DNA from: Cadophora sp. MPI-SDFR-AT-0126
Taxonomy: Eukaryota; Ascomycota; Leotiomycetes; Helotiales; Ploettnerulaceae
DNA length: 64,000 bases
NCBI GenBank assembly: GCA_020747065.1
Contig: JAGMVK010000003.1
Span: forward strand, 1,674,001 to 1,738,000
Reading direction: 5' to 3'
The position numbers and the translations under genes are program-made. How positions within the stretch are numbered: position 1 is the stretch's first letter; every line of letters starts with the position of its first letter. Of the stretch, positions 48,814-61,004 are shown piece by piece. The notes below the pieces were generated by a model. It was not told the origin of the DNA. It ran no database searches and worked only from the letters and a program-made list of their open reading frames with translations.

Positions 48814-50595
48814 ATGGCGCAAAGCTTCGCCGTGTTGCTTTCATATCTTCTTTTCTTCTTTAGCTACTCCGGAAATGCACAGCAGCTATCTATACCGCTA
48901 GACTATGGCACGTTCAAAGGTGTATATTCGTCGACATATGATATAAATTACTGGCGCAAAATCCCGTACGCCGCTCCGCCAGTGGGGGAGAACAGATTCA
49001 GAGCACCACAACCACCTCTTGCGATTACAAATGGGACATATGATTCCAACCAAGATTTCGACCTCTGTCCGCAGAGAACTGTATGCTGACATCCAATTAC
49101 ATTACCGAGATCTCACTGACATTTTCATCTCGTAGGTCAATGGCTCAGAAGACTGTCTCTACCTGGGTCTCTTCTCCAGGCCCTGGACGGCATCAAAGCC
49201 TCTCCGGCCAGTCGTTATTTTCTTTCACGGAGGTGGCTACATTCGAGGTGGTGGACCATTTACCATCCCACCAGGAGGCTACCCAGTCCTCAACATCACC
49301 AATTCCACAGATCTCCTCTTCATCTACCCCAATTACCGCGTCAATGCATTTGGTTTCCTACCCGGTGCTGAAATAGCCTCATCTCCAACCTCAGACTTGA
49401 ATCCAGGATTGCTTGATCAACGAGCCGTATTAGAATGGACCAGGAAGTACGTCAAGCAATTCGGCGGCGATCCCAGAGACGTCAGTATCTGGGGCCAGTC
49501 AGCTGGAGCCGGCAGCGTCGTCGCTCAAGTCCTCGCCAACGACAATTCCTCTCCCCGTCTGTTCTCCAAAGCTGTAGCCTCCTCGCCGTTCTGGTCCAAA
49601 ACGTACAATTACGATTCTGTCGAGTCGCAACTCGTCTACGACACTTTCGCGAACTTGAGCGGTTGTGCTGGGCCTGAGTCGCTGAAGTGTTTGAAGCACG
49701 CTGATTTGCAAGTTTTGAGGACGGCGGCGCTGCAGATTGCGAGTAGTCATGAGTTCACAACTAGTAGTTTTACGTGGGGGCCGGTCATTGATGGGACCTT
49801 TTTGAAGAGGCCGTTGAGTGAATTTACGAAGAAGGGCGATTTGAATGTTGATTTTGGGTATGGGTTTTACAATTCGCATGAAGGTTCGTTTTCTTGTCCC
49901 TCACAAAGTTGATCCTGGAGAAGAATAACTGACAGCACTTCAAGGGGAGAACTTCATACCACCCGGACTAGCCAACGAAACGAGCTCCGGGACTCCAGCT
50001 TTCAATTCCAGCACAGCGTCATTCGACGCATGGGTCAAAGGATTTCTTCCCAGATTCTCGGAGCGAAACCTTCGGCGTCTGAAAGAACTGTATCCTGCCG
50101 TTGGTTCGACTGAGACTATTTTAAATTACAACACCACTTATGTCAGAGCCGGTCTCATTTTTCGAGATGTTGTTCTCGCTTGTCCGGCGTATTGGATGGC
50201 GAGAGGTGCGAAGAAGAGAAGTTATGTGGGAGAGTATACGATTTCACCGGCTAAGCATGCGAGTGATACCCAATTTGTAAGTGTCTTGTCACTTTAGACT
50301 TTTCAATGTTCGAAGACTGACGCGGCGAACAAAATAGTGGAACCAAGTCAACGCGGTGCAGAAATCTCAGCCTCTAATTTACAAAGGCTTCACAGGTGCT
50401 TTTGCATCTTTCTTCCAGACTGGCGATCCTAATAAGAACAAGCTCACGAATTCAAGTCAACCTGGTGTTCCTGAGTGCTGGAAGACGGGGAAGGAGTTCG
50501 TGGTGAACAGTGATGGCTTCCAGAACTTGAAGCTGGATGCGTTAGCGAAGCGATGTGCCTTCTGGAAAGATGTTGCAGAATTTGTGCCGATCTAA
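48814..50595 (+). CDS. Secreted type-B carboxylesterase (alpha/beta hydrolase, cholinesterase-like)
   Basis: Exons: 48814-49080, 49136-49883, 49945-50276, 50338-50595; 1,605 nt, 534 residues. A signal peptide is obvious (LLSYLLFFFSYSGNAQQ). The oxyanion-hole motif HGGG is at about 120-123, and the nucleophile elbow WGQSAGAGS places the catalytic Ser at about 211. The acid is probably the Glu in NSHEGENF (about 338) and the His that in SPAKHASDTQ (about 443), both at the expected order and spacing for the carboxylesterase/lipase family. The early EDCLYL motif is also family-typical. Several N-x-S/T sites suggest glycosylation. It likely hydrolyses extracellular esters; the substrate cannot be predicted. 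It is convergent with the aldolase-family gene, with only 103 bp between the stop codons. Confidence 0.95.
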
Positions 50596-50698
50596 GAATT
50601 TGACAAAGTAGACTTAATGAAGACGTAAAATTGAATAAGCATGTTCTCTTCTACGTGCTTAGCTGTGTTGAGCCAATACATATCACGTCTCTCCTTGC

Positions 50699-51726
50699 CT
50701 ACTTCAAGAAACTCCCACCAGTCTTCGCCAAAATTTCATCATAATAGCCCTGAAACGCTAGCCATCCCTTTTCCGGCGTGCCCACCTGCCCATACGTATA
50801 CTTGGCCTCTTCATCCCCAATCAAGATCTTTTTATGTCCGCTCCCCGCACTCGCAGCATCGACAAGCAGTTGCGCATGACACGTCTTGTCCAGACTCATG
50901 AACCAGAAAGCCGCTTCATCTACGCTATGCCCTACGGTCAGGAGACCGTGGTTCTGGAGGATGGCGGCTTTGCCATTGCCGAGAGCGCTGGCAATGCGCA
51001 TGCCTTCCTCACGATCGAGGACGACGCCGCCGAAGTTGTCGTAGACGGCGTGGGAGTTGTAGAAGCGGACGGAGTCTTGGGTTATCATGTCTAGTTTCCG
51101 TCCGAATGCGGAGAAGGCTTTGCCGTACACGGAGTGGGCATGACATGCTGCGTGCACGTCGGGGCGAGCTTTGTGGACTTGGAGATTATTAGCCACTTGA
51201 GTCGTTGGAAAGGAGCCATATTTACTTACCTTCGGAATGTATTGCAAATGCTGCAGCGTTGATAGGCTCATCTCCTATAACGACATCCCCATCTTCGTTG
51301 ACGAGGATCAGGTCGGAGACGCAGATCTGAGAGAAGTGTTGCGAGAGTGGGTTGAGCCAGAAGTGGTCGGTGAGAATGGGATCCCGGACTGAGCTGTGGG
51401 AAGTCATTATTACGTTTGACTTAGTGTCTACAAAGTAGAAACTCACATGTGTCCTGCAACACCTTCGTCAAAACCTCGCTCTGCAAATCTGTACTTCTGT
51501 CAGAGCCAAGCTGACCATGTTGGTGGATATGTGCTATGCTTGACGATACTCACACTCGAAATGCGGCGGCGAGATGTTGCTTGCGGTACAATCTCTCTTC
51601 TTCCAGACTTTCAAACTGGGGATATGACCGAATTCTGAGTTTCTTGCCCGAGACGGTCTTCCCCAGTGCACCGACAGTGGCATTGCCAGAAGACTCGTTG
51701 ATGAGGGTTGTTGCCGCTGGCGCCAT
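50699..51726 (-). CDS. Class II aldolase/adducin-domain protein
   Basis: Exons on the minus strand: 51726-51554, 51488-51447, 51393-51230, 51177-50699; 858 nt, 285 residues. The class II aldolase/adducin head fold is clear: HFWLNPLSQHFSQICVSDLI, then RPDVHAACHAHSVYGKAF with the His-x-His zinc ligands (about 139 and 141), and AILQNHGLLTVG with the third His (about 203). A start of the type QFESLEEERLYRKQHLAAAF is typical of the fungal cytosolic members. Zinc-dependent aldol cleavage of sugar phosphates or related decarboxylation is the usual chemistry in the family, but fungal paralogues of this kind have no settled substrate. All introns are short (52-65 nt) with canonical ends. Confidence 0.93.
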
Positions 51727-54231
51727 TGTTGCTAATAGGATTTTGAAACTGCTTTGGATAATGAATTTGAAGAACGGTATGGATCGAACAAAGTTGTAGA
51801 AAGCTAGTCATCTAGATGTTGATGTTGTTTGGAAGGGGAGTGATTTGCCGATCATTGCGGGGTATTTTGAAGGGTGGGGGAGCTGCCGAGCCGAGTTGTC
51901 CGTTTTAATAGGAAGCTTCAATTCTCCAACTTTACATGTCGCTGACCTTTCTCCCGACATACAATGAAGACATGAAAACAAAGAATACTAGGAGAGCAGA
52001 CTCGTAATGAGAGGTTGTCCGAGGATGTGTGAACCCCGTCTGATGATCAAGTGATGGGCACCGCTTTTCGCAAAACATGGCAGGCTTCCAGTCACTGCTG
52101 CTTCTCTTCCTTTTGTACTGTATGTTCCATGCATTTCTCACATCTCTTCCGAGAACAGAGCAAAACTCAAAGGCCGCTGACAGATGGAAAACCTATGAGG
52201 ATAGCACTGTTCTGATAGATCTATCAGATGATAGACCATAGTATGTCCTATAGCTCGAATACCACTCAGTTGCGCGGACAGATTCTCGTTCCTGGAAGAC
52301 ACGGGGGTATTCACGCGGACAAGATTAAAGCCATCCATTGTCCGATAGTCTAGGCTTCTCCGTTCCTGAACTCTTGGAGCAGGAATGAGGCTGCCAGAAG
52401 ATCAAATGTTTACTTCCTTCACACAATAAGACAAGTGACTTTCTCGCAACATGACAGGTGAGTGGCAGGAGCAAATGAAGCTTGGAAAACTCTAAATACT
52501 TCTCATCTTCAGCAACAGACGGCAGTTCACCCATTGAGAATTTGCTCACATACGGAATATGCTTTGGCTCAACGAGCTTCTTCAAGGATCCCTCCAGGGA
52601 AAAGAAAGGAAGATAGCAGTCAAGCTACTTCTCACAAAACCAGTTTCACCTCAGAAGTAACATCCAGACTTCTGATTCTTTTTGATATGATGTCTCTCAA
52701 GTCTTAAGACTATCTCTGAGTTACCGTCGCTACTCGATCGATTTCATGATCATTGTTCATTGCTCAGGAACCGCCGGCTAGCACTAGCTAGTTGACGTCA
52801 AAAGAAGCTGGTTGTCATGGAACTACTTTGATGCTTTGATGCAGACCCACGTCCGTCTCTAAAAGCTTGAACAAAACTTCACAGCGATACCAAAGTAAAC
52901 GCTTGGTTGCAGCACTAGCTGTCTAGTGTTGTTGCGCGATTTGCTTAGCGAGACCTAAACACAAGTCTGGACCAGAGATGAACGACTCTAACAAACACCT
53001 CAGTCCTCAGTCTAGAGAAGGCTTCGGCAGGATTTCTCAATGGTGCTATCAAAGCACTTATTTTGCTCATGTCTCACGGCATCAGGAGTAAGATTCTCGA
53101 AGGGCCTTCTTCGCCCCTATTTCCTGTCTGAGAAGCATCGGTTTCTGTAGAGATGATGATAGGGCTTGCATTCCAGCGTTTATGAGAAATGGAATGATGC
53201 AGCAAGATGGATCCAAAGCGCAAATATGTCACCCAGAAGGAAGAGAATCCGATACTTGTGAATCCTTCAGATCCACTTGCCCACTTTCGGAGACCCGAGA
53301 CACGTGCCGCTCGGCTCCACTAGCATGACTAGTCAGGAACGCTCCAGATGAAGTAGCCACAAACAGCAAAGAGTGACAAGGCAACCTTAAATTGTTCTCA
53401 AGGATTGCTCCTTGCCCAGTGGACTCATTTCGCGCTCCCCTTTCGCGATCTGTCGTTTCCACCAGAAAGTTAGACAAAGCACTGGTCCGTATGCTTTGAG
53501 CACCTTGGTAAATGGTGATAATTACGGGATGGACGACTTACCATCATCGATTCTTCATTTTCTTACACAGCTTCAGCCTTCTTCTGCTCAGCTCCGAAGC
53601 CTTGCACGCCTTACACGGAGAATACTACGTTGCCCAGTCTTGTGGCTGCCTACAACGGCACCGTCCCATGAAGCGGGGACTTTCATTTGGTGCATTTCTC
53701 ACTCGACTAATTACTGGTTTCAGCGCGTAACGGCCGTGCCGGCTCATCCACAGGCTGCCATCGAGTGCTGTGCTGTGCACACTTTACAGTAGCGGTTGTG
53801 CCCAGCCCCAGAACTCGGTTAGTCGGGAGGTAATTTGGCACCAGGAACCAGATCCTCCTGCTCGCAGGGCAAGCGGTGATCGGCCCCCTGAGCAAGCATC
53901 ACAGACGACGCCAACGGAGGTTAAACCGGTTAACTTTTTGCATTGAACCTGGTGAACCCACAGAAAAGCACGAAGAGACCAATGCCATACCATGCATGCA
54001 TGCCTCTCATTTGATGTTTACTGCCAGTCGCTGCAATTCTGCTCATCGATGACGCTGGACCACCTCGCACAAGTAAAGTAGGAAGAAGGTATTAAAATGT
54101 CCTTTTCTTGCGTGCTGGCCAGGCAGGGTAGGTAGGGAAGGTTGCAACTTGCCAAGGTCGCGAACATCCCTTTCGGGACGCGACTCGGTGAGGGAGGTGA
54201 AGGTGAGTTGAAGTGACGCAGACATCTTTCC

Positions 54232-54267
54232 GTACAGTACAGTACAGTACAGCACAGTGCAGTGCAG
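54232..54267. repeat. GTACA short tandem repeat
   Basis: Four GTACA units followed by degenerate CACAGTGCAGTGCAGC. It lies about 600 bp upstream of the Kre9-like start. Simple repeat with no assignable function. Confidence 0.8.
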
Positions 54268-54365
54268 CGGAGATATTGGATCGATCTCGATTCATCTATG
54301 AGTGGGCGGAGCATGCATAAAAAGTCAGCACTAATCGGCCATAAACGGCGTTTCTTGTGCATTTT

Positions 54366-54392
54366 ATTGCATTATTGCATTATTGCATTTTG
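54366..54392. repeat. 8-bp period repeat (TTGCATTA)
   Basis: TTGCATTA occurs twice in tandem, followed by a degenerate third copy, TTGCATTT. Simple short repeat in the promoter-proximal region of the Kre9-like gene. Confidence 0.7.
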
Positions 54393-54872
54393 CCGGCGGG
54401 CGGGCACAAAGTTCACTCAGGTGCTCTCTTTTCCTGACTCAGCCCTCCAGAGTTCGCGCTCAGCTCTCTTCCAAGTTCCACCCCCTGTCATTCCGCCCAA
54501 AAAGCTCATTTCCTCCCCGCAGGGCATCAACCTCGAAATGGCTCCACGCCAGCAGATGACAGCAAATCATATCCCCCGGCAGTGCCCCTAAATTCCCTAA
54601 CACTGTGCCGCACCGCTCAGAATATCCACCATGCCTGCCATTTTGTCGGAATTAGGCTTGGGCTAGCAGGCTAGAGCAGTCAGGGCAGGCGCCTTTTGTT
54701 TGGAACCGTGAAGTCTTCTTGTCCTCTCCCTATATAACTTTGCTTCCCACTCTGTCGGACGCTTCCACTCGTTTTGCCTTACTTCAGTCCTAATATTTCT
54801 CCATCTATCTCCAACTTTTGTATCCTTTGATACGTGACACTCTTTAGATCTTTTCTCGACAATAATTTCAAA

Positions 54873-55683
54873 ATGCAATACTCATTCGTCGCCGCTGCCG
54901 TTCTGGCATTCACCTCCTCTGTTTTCGCCCAGACTGCAGGTTTCGCTGCCATCACAGTCCCAACCCAGGACCAAAATGTCGAGGCCGGCTCAGTCCTAGA
55001 CATCACATGGCAACCATCCACCGAGCACACTGGTCCCATCACCATCCAGCTCCTCCAGGGTGCTTCCCCTTCAACCCTTGAGATCGGAGAGACCATTGCT
55101 GGTATGTATACCTGCTTCCCCTTGGGCTTGGCATCGAAAATGACTGACATGTATTTCAGAGAGCATCGACCAGACCACTGGCAAGTTCGCGTGGACTGTC
55201 CCCAAGGATCTCAAGAGCTTCGCAACCTACGGATTCAAGCTCACCCTCGACTCCACCAAGTCCGATCCCAGCCCAATCTTCCAATTCAGTTTCCCGTTCC
55301 ACGTCACCGGATTGGGCAGCTCTTCCTCCTCTTCTACCTCTGCCACCGGCGGAACCACCACTGTTCACATCTCCACCGGACCTTCATACACCGCTAAGCC
55401 AACTTCTTCCAGCTACAGCGCGTCGTCCGCCTCCGTGAACAGCACCTCCACCTACGTTCCATCCAGCTACTCTGCACCTGCCTCTTCAGGTTCAGTCGTC
55501 TACCCAACCGCAAACGTCACCCTCTCCACCACCCTCACCCCAACCACTGCCCCAACTGGCACCGGTAGCTCTCCAAGCTCTACTGGAAGCAGTCCATCAA
55601 CCGTCACAGGCAACTCCGCATCGACCATCGCTCGCGGTGGCTTCGCTGTGGCCGCCGGTATGGTCCTTGCATTCGCTCTGTAA
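54873..55683 (+). CDS. GPI-anchored Kre9/Knh1-like cell-wall protein
   Basis: Exons: 54873-55101 and 55160-55683; 753 nt, 250 residues. The start is the ATG giving a clean signal peptide (FVAAAVLAFTSSVFAQ); an in-frame ATG at 54834 would bury it. The mature N-terminal part (about 20-130) is an Ig-like Kre9/Knh1 domain, recognisable by VPTQDQNVEAGSVLDITWQP and FAWTVPKDL. A Ser/Thr-rich, probably O-mannosylated stem follows (about 135-225), and then a C-terminal hydrophobic segment (GGFAVAAGMVLAFAL) typical of a GPI signal, with a likely omega site in the small-residue run before it. Proteins of this type sit at the plasma membrane or wall and influence beta-1,6-glucan; a biochemical activity is not established for most members. 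Confidence 0.93.
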
Positions 55684-56318
55684 ACAAGTCATCAATTTCA
55701 CGCATCAGGATCCGGAATGGAAAATGGGAGAAAACCAATGGCATGGCGCGGGCATGGAACGGACGCATAATAGAGAGTGGACAGCAACGGCGGCTGCGCG
55801 AGTGGCTACTTGAGCAATTTCATGCACAAACAATATCACGAGGCGAGGCGTTTTGCGATGTAATTGGTACATACCTGTTTTAGTCAATTTGATATCATCT
55901 GCTTTCCGACCTCGATTTCACGTTCTCTTTATCTATGCATGTGTAACGAGGATAAAATAGCATATATTCTGTACTTGGTAATAACTGTCAACCTTGCTAC
56001 GCCTTTTTTCAAGTGAGTATGTCAACCTCTCTTAGTCTTGCTTCACTCGCATCGCATGCTCAATACTTCAATTGTCAACAATTCCTCGCTTCCCTCGCAC
56101 ATCACTTTTAAGAATCTCACTCAGCTGCACGCAAGCCTCTCTTTCACATCATCCCCCATTCCAGCACAGCGCATCTCATCGAACCCTCTCACATAATCAT
56201 CCATCTCATAGCGCCCGCAATCCGGGCACAGCACAGCACGGGGTCACTCGGGGCTGTGCGGCGTTTCGGCCCCCGTAAGTTTCAATCCCCTCCCCCCCCG
56301 TTTCAGCCACTGAGGAGA
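55684..56318. other. Convergent intergenic region, 3' untranslated sequence
   Basis: It lies between the 3' ends of the Kre9-like gene (+) and the small gene on the minus strand. No ORF of interest. A C-rich run (CTCCCCCCCCG) is at 56290-56300. Confidence 0.5.
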
Positions 56319-56752
56319 TCAGACGTTCGGATGCATCTCGAATAGGCTCTCGACCCATTGCTCGGTTCGTTCCTTGGCTAGCTCTTTGGCGAGCCGGTGC
56401 AGACGTTCTTGCTCGGCTTCGGAGATCGTGAGGTCGTCGTGTGGGGGGAGTTGTGTTGGTGGTGTTGATGGTGGTGCGAGGATGGGTTTCTTGTATTGGA
56501 TGGGTGGTGGGCGGGGTGCTGAGAAGGGTTGTTGGCGTCGGGTTTGGAGTCGGGTGTTGTGGTGGAAGAGGGATGGTGGTTGTGGGTGGTGGGCTTTTGG
56601 GGGTTGTGGTTGTGGTTGGAAGGTGTGGAACTGGTGGTAAGTTTAGTGACTGTTTTGATTTGGATGTCAAGAGGAGTTGGGATTCGTACAGATGGGTTGA
56701 ATTGGGCAATGTTGAAGTCTGATGGACGTCGTGGTCTGGGTGGTGGACTCAT
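56319..56752 (-). CDS. Small unrecognised protein, 124 residues, two exons
   Basis: Exons on the minus strand: 56752-56690 and 56630-56319. The first ends after FNIAQFNPS. A 59-nt intron with donor GTACGA, a branch-like CACTAAAC and acceptor ACCAG changes the frame and opens into a Pro/Gln-rich stretch, then YKKPILAPPSTPPTQLPPHD and the ordered-looking C-terminus LTISEAEQERLHRLAKELAK, then ERTEQWVESLFEMHPNV before a stop. The C-terminal 45 residues look like one charged amphipathic helix. Neither exon is conspicuous alone because the unspliced frame runs on through low-complexity sequence. In-frame ATGs upstream (56866, 56884) would add a Thr/Asn-rich leader; I preferred the ATG before SPPPRPRRPSDFN. 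I do not recognise the family and infer no function. Confidence 0.65.
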
Positions 56753-59700
56753 GTTGGTGTATTTCGTGTTTGTGCTTGTGCTTGTGTTTGTATTTGTCGG
56801 GCTGTCACTCTTTCTGCGACTTGCATTTGAGTCGGGTGACTCGTGCTTGCTTTTCTGGAATTCCATTGCACTTCTCAATTTCATCGTTTTCTCCTGTGTG
56901 GTGTTGAATGTCCTTTACCGGAAGGCGGGAGTTGCGAGAGGCCATGTTAAGAAATACATACAGTGTGGGCCATGGAGTAAAGCCCTCGAAGGCGATAGGT
57001 TGAACTTGCAATCTCCATCCTCGTATAATTGGAGCATTTTCGTGTTCTATTCCACTATCGTTATGTTTGGTTGACGACTTTTTGGAAGTTTGGTTACCTA
57101 TGATCTTTCGGGAATGAGGGGAAGCTGTTTAGTGTGGTCCCTTATCACGGCACTGGCTTTGACACCTCACTTTGTCTTCGCTGCTCGCCTCATTCGGAGC
57201 TGCTTGAGATGATTACTATCCGTATCTAGTAAATGCTGAGAGTGTCCTGCATCGAGATTGCATTTCTGTAAGCTGCGTCTTGAATTTGGATAGGTGTCGT
57301 GAGTTTGGTAAGCTCGTAAATGATGGGTGAGTTTGGTTTGCGTGACATTAAGCTTAGCTACAAAAATGGGGTCTTGCATCACTTCTGTTCATGGCGCATA
57401 TGTCGTGCAGCCCTAACATCAGAGCCTCATCTAGACTTTCTGCTGTGCGGAGCTCGCCGATTTAGGCAATACGTCAGGGTCCCTCAGTCCGAGAGGAGAA
57501 CTTATCTCCTGAGATCATTTCTCTTGTCAGTACAGAGTATTTTGAGCTGATATACAACAAAGACCTCTCTTTTCACACGCTGCTAAACATTAACTTCTCC
57601 AGATATTAGGACTGTCTGGGTCTGTCTAAGCTAGCTGCTGCCACGTTCGTGGCCTTTGCTTAAGAGAACACCAGCAACCCAAGCGACCAAGCCTCACGGT
57701 TCCCAGCCTCCCAGCATCTTACAAGACTTTCTATTAAAGATGCAGACAACAAGTCCCGCATACAGGAGTGCCAAGTCAGGCTGCAGGACCTTGCCGGAAG
57801 TTAAATTGACAAGATTGGTTTTGTTGCAGATCGGAAGGAATCATGGATCCGTGTGATGTCCAGTACAACGGTGCACTTGGTATGTGATCAAAACAGATAC
57901 GACTCCGCCCTTTCACCTGGATCATTGGAAGAGCCAGCTGATACTTTATGTATTAAGCAGCAGTCATTGTCAGTGAACAAGATGTATGGCTAGAGCATTA
58001 CCAGTGGCCTGCGCCAGCGAGACATGAATTATGACAACACGCAAAATCGACACATGAAACGCCAGGCGGAAGGAACGAGCTCATCCCTGATTGCTGGTCC
58101 TTCTTTACGCCCATCAATCAGCAATAGTACCGAAAATAAAGGTCACTCTTGTAGGAGAGTGAAAATTGTACCGCAAACGGGGATGCCACTGCCGTTCATC
58201 AATCGATAATTGCATTTGCCTCACGGTCAGTACTGTAAACCTTGCGCGTCCAGTATCTGTGAATTACAGTATATTAGAGTCCCTAGCTTGCAATTCTTCT
58301 CCTCTTCTGGGCTCCAAGTCTGAATTGCGCAAAGAACGAGCAGATATCAGGACTTGAGCGGCTGTGAGGTGGACGGACATGGCTTCGAAGTGCGTTGTTC
58401 GATGCCAGGTTGTTTGGCCAGTTCCAATGAATTTCCATTAGTCTACTAAGTTGCTGGCCTCTGAGGATGGCGAAGAGTTGGCACAGCCTAAATTTCGTGC
58501 TTGCTAGCAAAATTAATTAACACTATCGGGTGAGATGCTCTATGGGACGAGCTACTAAGATATCAACTATTTGACTTTGTTCTTCCAGAGGTCTACTCTC
58601 GGTCAGGAGGACACAGAAAATGTAACAATGTTTCGAAATAACCTCTGAAATTGCTCGCATCAATGATAGTCCATGGGGTCCGAACGAGTGTGGCAAGCCT
58701 GGGTGCTCAACGCAGAACAACGAAGATCGCTTCTCATAGTCGAATTCTATGACTTGTGGCAAGGTATCATGTTTTGTCGCGGAATTTAGCTTACGTCAAG
58801 GGGTAAAAGCTTGAAGTGTTTTGACCGTCCACGCTCGCTTAGGTCCTCTCGAATCGTCAACAAAAACCGAGGCAGCTCAACGAGATCAAGAACGGAGATC
58901 TGGGTTTCTTATTCCTGGACGTAGAAATAGCATCCATGAGAGTGAGCTGCCACCCTCAGCATTTTCCGTTCAGGAATCGTCGGACGAAATAGAATATGGG
59001 TTCTATATGAAAGGTCTAGGGTGTACGAATGGATATGAAAACGTGGGTGGTCTGGATCGGTAACAGTCCTCAGAGGCTTGACAGCTGCTTCCAGCCGGAG
59101 ACTCAAGATACTTTGCAGGGTAGCAGTCGCGGTATACCTGGTCTCTGAATCGAGCCATATCCGTTTGGCCGATGCAGATGGAATTTTGTTCTTCGAGGGC
59201 CATATCCTTCTGATGTACACCTCCAAATTGAATGCAGCCAAGCAGCGTTCCTTTTGAAGGATTACCGATGAGAGGAAGAGGTGAAGACGTGAGTTAAACT
59301 TTTGAATTGAAGAGACGAAAGAGTTACCGGTGTATCTATCTGTTGCAGCTCTGTTTTGGCCAGTTCACAGTAAGGGAGGCATTAGCAGAAACATCAAATA
59401 AATCGACTTGTCAATTGTCGCGAGGGTTTTTGAGATTTGTTGATCCAATGAAACGAAGTACTTCTCTTTTGGTGCTTCCCTGTGGCTTTTGTTCGTCCCT
59501 GGTAAGTTGGAAGGTTTCTCGGAAGGCCTATGTGTTGACATCTTCATTTATGTAGAACCCTTTTTGGACCCATGACAAATCTAGTCACATCGTCTTCAGC
59601 GTATCTCGACTCGGGCCTTTCGAATCCAATTTTTTTTGGCGGTCCTAGGCTATATCGCTTCGATCGTAATGCAGCGAGCATCTCCCTACGGGCCTCGATG

Positions 59701-60779
59701 CCAGCAGAGTGATACAGATCCTGCAGGACGATGATTGGCTACAGTTCCAGAGATAACGCTTGGAAGCGTAAACAACGGTGCGAGGAAATACAAGAATAAA
59801 AAGAGAAGAATATTGCTGCAAAGACATCAGTCCTTCTGAATCACACTAGTGATCCTTTTCTACTTTGAATTTGCAATTTGGAATCTACTCACATTGTACG
59901 TGATGGCTATCGTGGAGGGAGGATGCTGGTGGCTGAGGTCTGGCCACGACAGCCAAAATTTGGGCGACAATTGAGTCTTCAAGATATGAACGCCAGACGC
60001 CGATCATGACAAAACCTAAGCCGCGGAGATGGAAGACTTTATGAAGCTCTGAGAGTTCATGCAAATTGCCCATGCTTATCTTCAAAGTGGGGACCGAGAC
60101 AAGTTAGACCTCCCGTTTGGGATTCGTCAAAGATAAGAGGCCAACCTTGTCCGAACAACCTCACATATGCGTTACCAAAAAACAAGCAACCACCACGGTC
60201 CATCCAAGGAAGAGATCTCCCTCCGCGATACGTGCTGACGGGGTGGCATATCGATTGGCAGACCTAAAGTCTCATTTTCGCGTCTTCTGATAAGCATGTC
60301 CGTGCCGTGGTGCTATCTTCTGTTCAGACTCCAACACGCCTTTAGGTGCTCGAGAGCAGTCTGCATTTGAGCTCGATGCTGGCTGATCTATCTCAAAATG
60401 CTATCAATCAATATTACATCATTGAAGAATGCGAGCGATCATGTCAGTAACAGCTATTGATTCAGCTATCTTGTTGCTTTTTGCTGCTTTTGGTTTAAGA
60501 CAACAGATCAAGCCTTCTCGACAAGACTTACCGCAGCACAAGCCTTTCCAAGACAGCAAGCATCAAACGCCTCATTGCAGGCGCGTGATGTGAATGTCAT
60601 CTCGGAGATCTATTTCGTTCTTTAAATTTGAAGCAAGCGATCTAGATTTCAGGGTTTCAGATATCTCGCAAGCTATTGCTCTCAAATGCAACACTTGACT
60701 GTTCAGCTTCGCCCGGAGATTCGAAAGCAGTTTCGAGATCTCCTAGGCCCCATTATCGACTACGGGGGGGCATCGGGTC

Positions 60780-61004
60780 TTATCAAAGAGTGACTCGACA
60801 TTGGCTCTCCTGTATGCACTGGGCGTGGAGTCTCCACAGCCATCTCTTTATCATTCCAGCACATTGGTCCGCTCAACCAGCCACAGTTGCCATTCGAAGA
60901 TCTTCACAGGGGGCTTCCCGCGGATTTACTCCTTGGCTTACAAGCACATTTGCTCTAGCTGGCTCTCCGGAGATGTTTTGACTGCGGGTTGACGTCGCTT
61001 ATCT
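60780..61004. promoter_or_regulatory. Three WGATAR sites upstream of the nitrate transporter (AreA/NIT2-type)
   Basis: Three canonical sites read on the minus strand: TGATAA at 60780-60785, TGATAA at 60848-60853 and AGATAA at 60999-61004. They lie 212-436 bp upstream of the nitrate transporter ATG. Nitrate transporter genes of fungi are known targets of the GATA regulators AreA/NIT2, and clustered sites are the usual arrangement. The functional role here is inferred. Confidence 0.5.
60918..60925 (-). promoter_or_regulatory. Possible NirA/NIT4-type site
   Basis: CCGCGGAT matches seven of eight positions of the reverse complement of the NirA consensus CTCCGHGG (CCDCGGAG). It sits about 290 bp upstream of the nitrate transporter ATG and between GATA sites. 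One mismatch and the short length make this a weak call. Confidence 0.25.

Larger units (their letters stand above)
51727..54872. other. 3.1-kb intergenic region, no supported gene
   Basis: This divergent region carries the promoters of the aldolase-family gene (left) and the Kre9-like gene (right). Short ORFs on both strands show no recognisable motif. Two short repeats lie near its right end, at 54232-54267 and 54366-54392, and a long pyrimidine-rich leader precedes the Kre9-like ATG. Confidence 0.5.

Noticed and set aside
59645..60085. Possible two-exon minus-strand gene with a hydrophobic segment
   Set aside because: The donor and acceptor look acceptable, but joining them in phase loses the hydrophobic frame or meets a stop, and nothing is recognisable.
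60966..60973. CTCCGGAG palindrome upstream of the nitrate transporter as a NirA site
   Set aside because: It fails the CTCCGHGG consensus in the last three positions (GAG instead of HGG), so it was not counted.
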